A DNA stretch of 64,000 nucleotides, taken from NCBI GenBank assembly GCA_003251535.1, contig QKFD01000076.1, positions 41,202 through 105,201 of the forward strand. The letters are read 5' to 3'. Under the pieces are notes generated by a model. It was not told the origin of the DNA. It worked only from the letters and a program-made list of their open reading frames with translations, and did no database searches. Shown here piece by piece: positions 28,686 to 36,715 of this stretch; the stretch's first letter is position 1; each line of letters begins with the position of its first letter. Made by a program: the position numbers and the translations under genes. This DNA comes from Chromatiales bacterium. GTDB taxonomy: Bacteria; Pseudomonadota; Gammaproteobacteria; Thiohalomonadales; Thiohalomonadaceae.

Positions 28686-29330
28686 GTGCTCCCAGCAATT
28701 AGTGAGCTGGATCACAGATTCGATAGGGGCTACAAGGAGGATGGTGGCGCATGGGGTATCCTCGGCCGGATATTCGTGACCCTGTTGATCTACCAACCTA
28801 TTGGGAACGCCCCTTTGTCTAGTCCCCGTCGCCAGGTGGGCAACGACCGCCTTATCCGCATCCTGGAGAAGATCCCGGTCTTCGCCGGGTTGGGTGATGA
28901 CGAGTACGAGGCCCTGCTCACGGTGTGTAACGTCATCCAGTTCCGCGATGGCGACATCATCTTCCGTGAAGGCGATATCGGTAGCGACCTGTTCATCTTG
29001 CTCTCGGGCCAGGTGGAGGTGAATACCCGATGGGGGGGCCTTATCCACTCGCTCAAGTCAGGGGAGATCTTGGGCGAGGTTGCGATGGTCTCTGATATGC
29101 ACCGTACCGCAGGTGCAGTGGCGCGGGGCGACATCTTCTTGCTGCGTCTTGCCCGCGAGGCCTTGGATGGGTTGGTTCCGCGTCACCCCCATCTCGGTTA
29201 TACGGTGATGAAAAACATTGCCCGCGCCTTGGCCGAGCGCCTCGCTGTGACCAATCAACGCGCCTCTGGCGTGCTAGAACTCTCCTCTCCGCTCCCCACC
29301 TCGGATGACGGGCTCTATCCCGACGCCTAA
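28686..29330 (+). CDS. Cyclic nucleotide-binding-domain protein without DNA-binding domain
   Basis: Up to 214 residues, of which ~70-185 form a cNMP-binding (CAP_ED) fold: GDIIFREGDIGSDLFILLSGQVEV followed by GEILGEVAMV. The consensus phosphate-binding RxA arm is replaced around MHRTAGAVA, so nucleotide binding is uncertain. No helix-turn-helix follows; the C-terminus is a short helix and a polar tail. The start is unsure: GTG at 28686, or GTG at 28776, since the first ~35 residues are not typical of the family. Possible partner of a sensor or chemotaxis system. Confidence 0.75.
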   Translation: MLPAISELDHRFDRGYKEDGGAWGILGRIFVTLLIYQPIGNAPLSSPRRQVGNDRLIRILEKIPVFAGLGDDEYEALLTVCNVIQFRDGDIIFREGDIGSDLFILLSGQVEVNTRWGGLIHSLKSGEILGEVAMVSDMHRTAGAVARGDIFLLRLAREALDGLVPRHPHLGYTVMKNIARALAERLAVTNQRASGVLELSSPLPTSDDGLYPDA

Positions 29331-29632
29331 ACCCCCTGCTGCACGGTGATCCCCAACCGTTGTGCAAGCTTGCCGGTGATGTAAGACGGGCCGCATACGT
29401 CACCCGCTTCACGCCAACGGCCGGTCCAAGCCCGGCGTGATCACTCAGGCCAAACAACTCTTGTCGTGCTGAGCCGGCACCACGCAGGTAGTGAGCTGCC
29501 TGTCGCACTCGCTTGGTGTCTGTTGAGAAGATGGCGGTGTACTGGCCGCATCGGCCATCGTCTCACTGCCCTGCTACCAGAAAAAAAGGGCGCCCCCCTG
29601 CGGTGGGCGCCCCGTATTTGAGGGTCTGGTGA
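29331..29632. other. Intergenic region with possible decayed minus-strand coding remnant
   Basis: On the minus strand, 29541 down to about 29440 reads as protein-like sequence (YTAIFSTDTKRVRQAAHYLR) behind a stop. From about 29425 to 29328 a different minus frame reads CGPSYITGKLAQRLG and ends in TAG. Two coding-like pieces in different frames without a start suggest a decayed gene. I could not identify the parent family. Confidence 0.3.
29580..29612 (-). terminator. Rho-independent terminator of the SLC13-type transporter gene
   Basis: Perfect 8-bp stem GGGCGCCC / GGGCGCCC (29588-29595 and 29605-29612). A run of A on the plus side gives the minus-strand U tract, 20 bp beyond the transporter stop. 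Confidence 0.85.
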
Positions 29633-31648
29633 TCAGAACACCACGTTCAACATCACCAGGCTGACCACCAAGAATAGGAGCGTCATGACGCCGCCTGCCC
29701 GCATATAGTCCGGGACGCTATAGCCGCCGGGTCCCATGAGCAGGGCGTTGACCTGGTGGGTGGGTAGGAAGAAGGAGTTAGAGGTGGCGATGGCCACGGT
29801 CAGGGCAAACACCGCGGGATCCGCGCCGGTCTTGAGGGCGATATTGACGGCCAGGGGTACCAGCAGCACCGTGGCCCCGACGTTGGACATCACCAAGGTG
29901 AAGAAGGTCGCCAGCACCGCGATGGCGGCCTGGAGGACCCAGATGGGGACATCCCCTAGGATTGCCAGGGTCTGGTTGGCAATCCAGGCAGCGGTGCCGG
30001 TGTTCTCTACCGCCATGCCGAGGGGGATGAGGCTCGCCAGCAAGAAGACCGATTTCCAGCTGATGGCTCGGTAGGCCTCCTCCACCTTGAGGACACCTGA
30101 CAGGATCATGCCGATGGCGCCGACGAACAGCGAGACCGAGAGGCGCAGATCAGAGAAGAGGATGAGGGCCAGGGCCAGGGCAAAGAAGCCCAGTGCAAAG
30201 TTCACCTTCTGGGGGCGCAGCTCTTCATGGGGGTACTCGGAGGTGACCACCACAAAGTCACGATCCCGCTCAAGGCGGGCGAGGGTGTCCCAGGTGGTGT
30301 GGCAGACGAGGGTATCCCCCGCTTGCAGCGCAAGGTCACGGATGCCATCGCCCTCCCTCAGGGTGCTCCCGGCCCGGTTGATGGCCAGCAGAGAGAGGCC
30401 GTAGGTCTTACGCATCCAGACATCGCGGGCCGATTTGCCCAGGAGGGACGAACCGGGCGGGATCACCAACTCGGCGATACCGGCCTTGGTCGCCACCAGC
30501 ACCTCGGCGAAGGTCTCCAGATCGGCGCGCACCTTCACCCCATACTGCTCGGCAAACGCCGTTAGCGCCTGCTCGCTACCCATCAGGCCGATGACCGTCC
30601 CCGCCTCAAAGGGCAGATCACGGGCAACCCCGCCGGGGCCGACCCGCAGGTCATCGCTACTGCGCTGCATCGCCACCACCCGCACCCGGGCCTGGCTCTC
30701 CACCTGGTCGAGCGGTTGGCCGATGAGCGGGCTATTGGAAGAGACCTCCACCTCCCACAGGGTGTACTCCACCCCATAGACTGAGCGGAAGTACTCCATG
30801 GTATTGGTCCCCTCTTGGCCCTCGCCTTGGCGTGTTGGCAGGACAAAGCGGCCGGCAAGGACGAAGTAGAGAATGCCGGTGGTGACCAGGGCGATACCGA
30901 TGGGGGTGACGGCGAATAGACTGAAGGTCTCCATGGTGGGCAGACCGTCCGCCGCCAGCTTGGCGTTGGAGTTACGGATGAGGTCGTTCAGCAGGATGAG
31001 GGGGCTGGAGCCAACCATGGTGATGGTGCCACCGAGAATGGCGCAAAAGCCCATCGGCATCAGCAGGCGCGACATCGGCAGCCCGGTGCGGGCAGAGATG
31101 CGGCTGACCACCGGCAGAAATAGGGCAGCGGCCCCCACATTCTGCATAAAGCTGGAGATGATGCCGACCGTACTGGAGACCAACGGGATGATCCGCCCCT
31201 CCGTGGTACCACCCACCCGCATGATGAAGCTGGCGACCTTGGACATGAGGCCGGTCTTATCGAGCCCGGCACCAATGACCATGACCGCCATGATGGATAC
31301 AACGGCGTTACTGGAGAAGCCGGAGAAGAGGGCGCTGCTATTGACGAACGGCTCTGGTACCCCAACCAACGGACCGATGAGCGGGAAGGCGCCTAGCAAC
31401 ACCATGACCGTAACGGCGGCCACATCAACCGGTACGACCTCAAAGGCGAATAGATAGACCGTGAGTAACAAGAAGCCGATCACCCAGGCAATCTGCGGGG
31501 TTGGGGTGACGGTGGCCGCATAGAGTGCGACACCGGCAAATAGGGCCGCCGCTACCAATTTTTTGGTCAGGGCCGAGCGATCCGGGATGGCCGCGGCCGG
31601 GTTGACGGCAGACGACGCCAATGATTGTGGGGATGGGCTACTGCTCAC
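29633..31648 (-). CDS. SLC13/DASS-family anion permease with two TrkA-C domains
   Basis: Inner-membrane anion transporter of ~671 residues. About eleven hydrophobic segments surround a large cytoplasmic insert (~residues 215-410) made of two RCK_C/TrkA-C domains (e.g. VSSNSPLIGQPLDQ and PPGSSLLGKSARDVW). This layout is that of the SLC13 permeases often annotated as sulfate or dicarboxylate carriers, and its role in a sulfur oxidiser could be sulfate movement. I chose GTG at 31648 because GGGAGGAGAG lies six bases upstream; ATG at 31669 is the alternative. A clear terminator follows. Confidence 0.85.
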   Translation of the reverse strand: MSSSPSPQSLASSAVNPAAAIPDRSALTKKLVAAALFAGVALYAATVTPTPQIAWVIGFLLLTVYLFAFEVVPVDVAAVTVMVLLGAFPLIGPLVGVPEPFVNSSALFSGFSSNAVVSIMAVMVIGAGLDKTGLMSKVASFIMRVGGTTEGRIIPLVSSTVGIISSFMQNVGAAALFLPVVSRISARTGLPMSRLLMPMGFCAILGGTITMVGSSPLILLNDLIRNSNAKLAADGLPTMETFSLFAVTPIGIALVTTGILYFVLAGRFVLPTRQGEGQEGTNTMEYFRSVYGVEYTLWEVEVSSNSPLIGQPLDQVESQARVRVVAMQRSSDDLRVGPGGVARDLPFEAGTVIGLMGSEQALTAFAEQYGVKVRADLETFAEVLVATKAGIAELVIPPGSSLLGKSARDVWMRKTYGLSLLAINRAGSTLREGDGIRDLALQAGDTLVCHTTWDTLARLERDRDFVVVTSEYPHEELRPQKVNFALGFFALALALILFSDLRLSVSLFVGAIGMILSGVLKVEEAYRAISWKSVFLLASLIPLGMAVENTGTAAWIANQTLAILGDVPIWVLQAAIAVLATFFTLVMSNVGATVLLVPLAVNIALKTGADPAVFALTVAIATSNSFFLPTHQVNALLMGPGGYSVPDYMRAGGVMTLLFLVVSLVMLNVVF

Positions 31649-31761
31649 GGACTCTCCTCCCAAGCGCATTTTTGACGGGGTAGCCAGCAGTTGGCTACAA
31701 ACGCAAAAGCATATCACCCTGGCTTGAGAGGGAGAAATAACGGTTGTGTAGTGAGGCTGCG

Positions 31762-33210
31762 TTACTCCTTCTCGCGTTCGTGGCGCGCCCGTTCCGCCTC
31801 TTGCATATCACTCAGGCGGGCATCGATGCGGGAGGCGAGGTAGAAGTCGTTGGTTGCGGTGCGGCGGGCGATCTTGAGCTGGGTGATGGCCGAGGTGATA
31901 TCCCCCAACGCCGCGTAGTACTCAGCAAGGTGGAAGTGGGACTCCCCCGGCTGACCGGCCTGGTCTGCTACCCGGGCAGTGAGTTGGTGTACCTGTGGCC
32001 ACTCGTCGGCGTTTAACCCACGTAGCACGGTGCGGGCCTGCTCGGTCGCGCCGGTGCGTAGCAGGGCGTCAACATAGGCGAGGGAGAGTTCCGGGTTATT
32101 GGGATAGAGCGAGACCCCTTGGGCATAGGTGGCCAGCGCGGCCTGGGTCTCCCCGGCGGCCAGTTGGACCCGTCCCAACGCCTCTAGCCAGGCTACCCGC
32201 GGTGGTGGGGTACTCAGCAACTGTTTCAGGGTCTCGCTGGCCTGTCCATAGTCAGCTGTGCGCTCTAGGGCCAGGGCGCGGGCGAAGCGTAGGCCATCTC
32301 GTTCGCCCCCTGTCGCCGTGCGCAGCTCGACATCGAGCTGTTTTAACAGCTCCCGCGGGTCGCGGGCAGCGGTCACCCGCAGGCGCGCCTTGGTGGTGAG
32401 GTAACCGGTGGGGTCATCTCCTTGGTTGTGGCGGGGGAGCTGCTCGGCGCGCGCCCGGGTGTCGGCGATACGGGAGTCGGTGACCGGGTGGGTGCTGAGG
32501 AACTCGGGAAGCCCACTATAGAAGCGACTCTCCTCCTTCAGTCGCTCGAAAAAGCTGGGCATACTGCGGGCGTCAAAGCCAGTACCAGTGAGCATCTGCA
32601 TCCCTACCCGATCTGCCTCCTGCTCATTCTCCCGGGTGAAGTTGAGCTGGGATTGGTAGGCCCCGGCGACGGAGGAGGCGATGGCCGCCTGGCCCAGCTC
32701 CGGGTTCTTGCTGCCGAGTAACACCGCGGCAATGAGGGCCGCCGTGAGCGGGAGGTTCATTTTGCCCGCCGCCTCTAAACCCCGTTCGATATGGTGCTGG
32801 GTGACGTGGGCGATCTCATGGGCCAGGACCGCTGCCAGCTCACTCTCACTGTGGGTGGCCAGGATCAGACCGGTATGGACCCCCACATAGCCGCCGGGTA
32901 GGGCAAAGGCGTTGACGGTCGGATCGTTGACGACAAAAAAGGTGAGCTGGCGTGGTTGGTCACTGGCGGCGGCTAGGCGGTTGCCAAGTCCTGTAAGGTA
33001 GCGGCGGATCCCTGGGTCTTCCTCTAGCTTGCCGGCGCGGCGCAGTTGCGCCATCGCCTCGCTGCCGATGGTCTGGGCCTGTTCGGCCGTGAGCACCGTG
33101 CCGGCACTATCGCCCATCTCTGGCAGATCGACGGCTATCACCGGAAACGGTGGGAGGGCGAGCAGGAGGGCGAGGGTAGCGGCTATGGGGCGGAGGCGTC
33201 TCGGGGACAT
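31762..33210 (-). CDS. bepA: M48-family periplasmic metalloprotease with TPR domain (BepA-like)
   Basis: 482-residue periplasmic protein for outer-membrane protein quality control, notably LptD and BAM substrates. A signal peptide precedes the M48 peptidase: HEIAHVTQHH holds the zinc-binding HExxH, and ENEQEADRVG supplies the third ligand. From residue ~265 onward tetratricopeptide-like repeats extend to the C-terminus. The size and domain order match BepA/YfgC. It is transcribed away from the rhodanese gene. Confidence 0.92.
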   Translation of the reverse strand: MSPRRLRPIAATLALLLALPPFPVIAVDLPEMGDSAGTVLTAEQAQTIGSEAMAQLRRAGKLEEDPGIRRYLTGLGNRLAAASDQPRQLTFFVVNDPTVNAFALPGGYVGVHTGLILATHSESELAAVLAHEIAHVTQHHIERGLEAAGKMNLPLTAALIAAVLLGSKNPELGQAAIASSVAGAYQSQLNFTRENEQEADRVGMQMLTGTGFDARSMPSFFERLKEESRFYSGLPEFLSTHPVTDSRIADTRARAEQLPRHNQGDDPTGYLTTKARLRVTAARDPRELLKQLDVELRTATGGERDGLRFARALALERTADYGQASETLKQLLSTPPPRVAWLEALGRVQLAAGETQAALATYAQGVSLYPNNPELSLAYVDALLRTGATEQARTVLRGLNADEWPQVHQLTARVADQAGQPGESHFHLAEYYAALGDITSAITQLKIARRTATNDFYLASRIDARLSDMQEAERARHEREKE

Positions 33211-33316
33211 GGCGGGCTCTTAACAATGGGAGGCGAGGGGCGGGCAAGGGGTCTATTGAATGGCTGGCTCCACTTCGACCCGCTCCCTATGGCAAAGTTT
33301 CCCTATTGCCACGGCC

Positions 33317-33345
33317 TTGTAAAGTGCCGACGCTGTTTTTAGACT
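33317..33345 (+). promoter_or_regulatory. Predicted sigma-70 promoter for rhodanese-tusA-dsrE2
   Basis: -35 TTGTAA at 33317-33322, a 17-bp spacer, then -10 TAGACT at 33340-33345, about 38 bp before the rhodanese start codon. Spacing is ideal; both hexamers match the consensus at four or five positions. Confidence 0.5.
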
Positions 33346-33382
33346 ATTAGGATTTGCTAATACACTCACCCGGTGCGGAAAT

Positions 33383-33706
33383 ATGTTCGGATTCAATGTA
33401 AAAGAAGTGGATGTAGCAGCTCTCAAGGTGATGGTTGAGCAGGGCACCGAGGTGCGGATGATCGATGTGCGCACCCCAGCGGAGGTGGCAGCGGGGGCGA
33501 TCCCCGGGGCCGCCCACATTCCGCTCCATCTCCTACCGAGCGCAGTAGATCAGATCCCAGAGGAGGGGACTGTCATTATCTACTGTCGCACCGGGGCCCG
33601 CTCCGCCCAGGCGTGTGCCTATTTGCAGTCGTTGGGTAAAGAGAATGTCTACAACCTGCGCGGTGGCATCATCGCTTGGGTGCAGGGTGGGCTCTCGGTG
33701 GCCTAA
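33383..33706 (+). CDS. Single-domain rhodanese sulfurtransferase
   Basis: 107-residue cytoplasmic rhodanese. The catalytic Cys is C68 in the loop CRTGARSA, which accepts sulfane sulfur as a persulfide. In purple and other sulfur bacteria a rhodanese-tusA-dsrE2 cluster passes sulfur between carriers on the way to the cytoplasmic oxidation system (Dsr or sHdr), and this gene has exactly those two neighbours. No signal peptide. 200 bp separate it from tusA, including a strong hairpin. Confidence 0.92.
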   Translation: MFGFNVKEVDVAALKVMVEQGTEVRMIDVRTPAEVAAGAIPGAAHIPLHLLPSAVDQIPEEGTVIIYCRTGARSAQACAYLQSLGKENVYNLRGGIIAWVQGGLSVA

Positions 33707-33832
33707 GCCGCTCTCCTTCAGCGATCCTCAATCGCATGAAAATCGGCAGCTTGCGTTTCTCCCTGCCCGATGGAGGGGTTGCGTTAGGGGGCCGACTATT
33801 TTATAAGTGCAACACCGAATACTAATCCACCT

Positions 33833-33865
33833 CACGGCCAAGCCCAGTTGATGGACTTGGCCGTG
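33833..33865 (+). promoter_or_regulatory. Long perfect hairpin between rhodanese gene and tusA
   Basis: CACGGCCAAG and CTTGGCCGTG form a perfect 10-bp stem with a 13-nt loop, ending 43 bp before the tusA start. Only AATTTAT follows, not a T run. It may be an attenuator, an mRNA-stabilising stem for tusA-dsrE2, or an operator. Confidence 0.5.
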
Positions 33866-33908
33866 AATTTATCCACCACCATTAGCTTTGCCCAGAGGAG
33901 AAATATCC

Positions 33909-34139
33909 ATGGCGAACTTCGACCAGGAACTCGATGCCAGCGGCCTGAACTGCCCCCTGCCCATTCTGCGCGCTAAGAAGACCCTGACGGGTATGGGTGC
34001 CGGCCAGGTGCTGCGCATCATCGCTACTGACCCGGGTTCCGTGAAGGACTTCGAGGCCTTCGCCAAGCAGACCGGCAACGAGCTGCTCTCCTCTGGTGAA
34101 GAGGGTGGCAAGTTCGTATTCCTCATCAAGAAGGCGTAA
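33909..34139 (+). CDS. tusA: Sulfur carrier protein TusA
   Basis: 76-residue sulfur carrier. The conserved Cys is C15 in LDASGLNCPLPILRAKK, matching the TusA C-P-x-P motif. Start ATG at 33909 has AGAGGAG 9 bases upstream. In sulfur oxidisers TusA is a high-abundance shuttle delivering persulfide sulfur to DsrEFH or the sHdr complex. Its position between rhodanese and dsrE2 supports a role in sulfur oxidation rather than only tRNA thiolation. Confidence 0.95.
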   Translation: MANFDQELDASGLNCPLPILRAKKTLTGMGAGQVLRIIATDPGSVKDFEAFAKQTGNELLSSGEEGGKFVFLIKKA

Positions 34140-34195
34140 GCCGACCCTTTTTGTCGCAAGACACACCCAATTAGAACTGCCGCGGGGAGTCAACC

Positions 34196-34660
34196 ATGTC
34201 CAAAAAATTGGCCATCATCGCGACCAAGGGGAGCCTCGATTGGGCCTACCCGCCGCTCATCCTTGCCTCGACCGCCGCGGCGCTCGGGTACGATGTCCAG
34301 ATCTTCTTCACCTTCTACGGCCTCAAGATGTTGAATAAGAACCTGGATCTGCAGGTTACCTCCATCGGTAACCCGGGGATGCCCATGCCCATGCCCATGC
34401 CGGTCCTGCTCCAGGCGCTGCCGGGTATGCAGTCTATGATGACTGCCATGATGAAACAGAAGATGAAGGCCAAAGGGGTGGCCAGCCTCGAAGATCTACG
34501 CAGTCTCTGCCAAGAGGCAGAGGTCAAGTTCATCGCCTGCCAGATGACCGTAGATCTGTTTGAGATGGACCCCAAGGAGTTCATCGATGGCATCGAGTTC
34601 GGTGGCGCCGCCACCTTCTTCGAGTTCGCCGGCGAGTCCGATATCTGCCTCTACATCTGA
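34196..34660 (+). CDS. dsrE2: DsrE2-type sulfurtransferase
   Basis: 154-residue DsrE/F-like protein. It opens KKLAIIATKGSLDWAYPPL, carries a methionine/proline-rich segment (GMPMPMPMPV, residues 61-70) beside a hydrophobic stretch, and has the likely sulfur-binding Cys C115 in FIACQMTVDLF. DsrE2 proteins exchange sulfane sulfur with TusA and rhodanese in sulfur bacteria. A strong bidirectional terminator follows, so rhodanese-tusA-dsrE2 forms a unit separate from lbpA. Confidence 0.9.
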   Translation: MSKKLAIIATKGSLDWAYPPLILASTAAALGYDVQIFFTFYGLKMLNKNLDLQVTSIGNPGMPMPMPMPVLLQALPGMQSMMTAMMKQKMKAKGVASLEDLRSLCQEAEVKFIACQMTVDLFEMDPKEFIDGIEFGGAATFFEFAGESDICLYI

Positions 34661-35089
34661 GGCCGTCGGTACTCCAAGAAAAAAGCCCCGCAAGGGGCTT
34701 TTTTCTTATGGGGCAGAGGTCGGCGTCGGGTTTACTCTTTTGTTACCGCAAGAGAGTTCTCTCCCTGGGCAACCGGCAGTACCATGGCCCCCAGGTGGTT
34801 GTCCCGCCGCAACCCCTCTAACGCATCGCCCCTCTCCATGGCTGGGCTCCATAGGCCGATGGGTGAGGCCACTCGTCGGTGGCTGAGGATAGCGAAGGGT
34901 GGCGCCGGCGGCTATGCCGTCCCCCACCCATCCCCCTCGTCGCGGGGCGTTGCGTATACCTCTTTAACCCCCTCCTAGGGAGTTCTCCGCCAGCTTGGCT
35001 GGGGTCTCGGCAGAAGGGGGACTATCTTGGAACGGGGCCCGGATCCCCTGCGATCAAGTGGCCGAAGCTCTATTACTGAGGAGACCCCC
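34661..35089. other. Spacer between dsrE2 and lbpA
   Basis: 429 bp holding the dsrE2 terminator and a GCCAC-TCGTC-GGTGGC hairpin near 34868-34884, with no coding sequence I can support. In sHdr organisms the hdrC1B1A-hyp-hdrC2B2 genes commonly stand near this junction; no remnant of them is visible here. Confidence 0.6.
34679..34704. terminator. Bidirectional Rho-independent terminator after dsrE2
   Basis: AAAAAAGCCCC / GGGGCTTTTTT with a GCAA tetraloop: an 11-bp perfect stem including both U tracts, 18 bp after the dsrE2 stop. Confidence 0.95.
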
Positions 35090-35527
35090 ATGGGTGCTGT
35101 ACGTGGTTGTGAGATACCTGAAGATCTCTACTACAACATCGAAAACAATGTTTGGGCGCGACAGGAGGCCGACGGCACCATCACCGTGGGCATGACCTCC
35201 TACGCCGGTTCCCTGGCCGGTACCATCGTCGCCTACACCCCGAAAAAGGTGGGGAAGGATGTCAAGCAGGACAAGTCGTGCGCCACGGTGGAGTCGGGGA
35301 AGTGGGTTGGCCCGGTGAAGGCGCCGGTCTCCGGTGATGTGGCCGCGGTCAACGATGCCGTTATTGCTAAGCCGGCCCTCATCAACGAAGACCCTTACCA
35401 GCAGGGGTGGCTGGTGAAGATCAAGCCAGCCAATTGGGATGCCGAGGCGGGTGCCTTGGTGACCGGTGGGGATGCCATGGCCAAATTTGAAGAGAAGATG
35501 AACGCAGACGGTTTCGGCGGCTGTTGA
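35090..35527 (+). CDS. lbpA: Lipoate-binding protein LbpA (GcvH-like, sulfur oxidation type)
   Basis: 145-residue lipoyl-domain protein related to glycine cleavage H protein. The lipoylated lysine is K71 in the motif ESGKWVGPVKAP, which is the LbpA form rather than the ESVKA form usual in GcvH. LbpA is the lipoate carrier of the sulfur-oxidising heterodisulfide-reductase-like (sHdr) pathway. It ends in GFGGC. ATG at 35090 follows a GAGGAG ribosome-binding site. Immediately downstream are the genes for its dedicated lipoylation, which supports this call over GcvH; no gcvT or gcvP is present. Confidence 0.93.
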   Translation: MGAVRGCEIPEDLYYNIENNVWARQEADGTITVGMTSYAGSLAGTIVAYTPKKVGKDVKQDKSCATVESGKWVGPVKAPVSGDVAAVNDAVIAKPALINEDPYQQGWLVKIKPANWDAEAGALVTGGDAMAKFEEKMNADGFGGC

Positions 35528-35599
35528 CCTGCGATGCCGGAGGCCGCGGGGGCCGCGCCTGGCTTGCGGTTCCCGCTGGGCGTTCGGCTGGAGATCACC

Positions 35600-36715
35600 A
35601 TGTCCGATTGGCTCGATTCCGTGCAGCGGGTGGAGGCGCTGGCCGACCTCCCGCTCGATCCCGCCCTGGTAGAGGCACTGGCGGCACGCTCGCAGGAGAG
35701 CGGGACGATCCGCTTCTACACCCCTACCTTCAAGGTATTTGAGACCCAAGAGATCGCCGCCTGCGGCAAAAATGCCTGGCCAGCGCTCTCGATTACAGGG
35801 GCCGATTGCAAGCTTCAATGTGACCATTGCAAGGCCAAGATCCTGGAGCCGATGGTGCCGGTGCGCACCCCTGAGCTGCTCTGGCGCAGGGTGAATGAGC
35901 TGATTGCTGGCGGGGCCGAGGGGATGCTGCTTACCGGGGGCTCCAACCACCGCAATGAGGTGGAGTACGGCCCCTTTCTCCCCACCCTGCGGCGTATCAA
36001 AGGGCAGTTCCCCCAGTTTCGCATCGCTGTTCACGCCGCCCTGATGGAGCAGCCCGCCGTAGAGGGTCTGGTGGAGGCGGGGGTAGATGTGGCCATGCTC
36101 GATCTCATTGGTGCCCAGGAGACGATCACCCAGGTCTACCACCTCAAGCGGTCAGTGGCGGACTTTGAGCGCAGTCTGGAACGGCTCACCGCCTCACCTC
36201 TCAAGGTGGTCCCCCATATCGTCATCGGGCTGCACTATGGCCAGCTGTTGGGGGAGCTACAGGCGCTGGAGATGGTGGCACGACACCGCCCGCAGGCACT
36301 CGTGCTGGTGGTGGTGATGCCCTATTACGCCCCCCCTAAGCGGCCGTTTGCCACGGTCGATCCCGCTGCCGTTGGCCGTTTTCTCCTCCAAGCCCGCGCC
36401 CGCTTACCGGATCTACCTCTCCTACTCGGGTGTGCGCGGCCAGCGGGGCAGGCCAAGGCGCTCATCGACACCTATGCGGTAATGGCTGGGGTTGATGGTA
36501 TTGCCCACCCGGCGGAGGGGGCGGTGGAGCTGGCGGCCCGTTTGGGGCGCTCGGTGGCGGTCAGCGCCAGCTGCTGCTCTGTTTCTGTGGGGAGCGAGGT
36601 GCTGGGGGGCGAGGATCAGGGGGTGAGTCTGGATCTGGCGGCAATCCTGGCCCATGAGCAGCGCCAGCGGGCGGTGCAGGGCGGGTTGCATGGGATCCGA
36701 GTGGTGGCCGGATGA
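35600..36715 (+). CDS. lipS1: Lipoyl synthase component LipS1 (radical SAM)
   Basis: 371-residue radical SAM protein with the cluster motif C70-x3-C74-x2-C77 (CKLQCDHC). LipS1 and LipS2 together insert the two sulfur atoms into octanoylated LbpA in place of LipA. The C-terminus carries a Cys pair in ASCCSVSVGSEV, a candidate for the auxiliary cluster region. I prefer ATG at 35600, preceded by GGAG, over ATG at 35534, whose extra 22 residues look non-conserved. The stop overlaps the ligase start (ATGA). Confidence 0.9.
   Translation: MSDWLDSVQRVEALADLPLDPALVEALAARSQESGTIRFYTPTFKVFETQEIAACGKNAWPALSITGADCKLQCDHCKAKILEPMVPVRTPELLWRRVNELIAGGAEGMLLTGGSNHRNEVEYGPFLPTLRRIKGQFPQFRIAVHAALMEQPAVEGLVEAGVDVAMLDLIGAQETITQVYHLKRSVADFERSLERLTASPLKVVPHIVIGLHYGQLLGELQALEMVARHRPQALVLVVVMPYYAPPKRPFATVDPAAVGRFLLQARARLPDLPLLLGCARPAGQAKALIDTYAVMAGVDGIAHPAEGAVELAARLGRSVAVSASCCSVSVGSEVLGGEDQGVSLDLAAILAHEQRQRAVQGGLHGIRVVAG

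Noticed and set aside
34707..35089. Riboswitch or sHdr gene remnant before lbpA
   Set aside because: Only one short hairpin; no cobalamin, TPP or other consensus core and no hdr-like protein sequence in any frame that I could see.
35090..35527. Glycine cleavage H protein (gcvH)
   Set aside because: Lipoyl motif ESGKWVGP and lipS1/ligase/lipS2 neighbours point to LbpA; no gcvT or gcvP nearby.
35054..36142. Long minus-strand frame across lbpA and lipS1
   Set aside because: No family features; the plus strand has recognisable lipoyl-lysine and radical SAM motifs with ribosome-binding sites.
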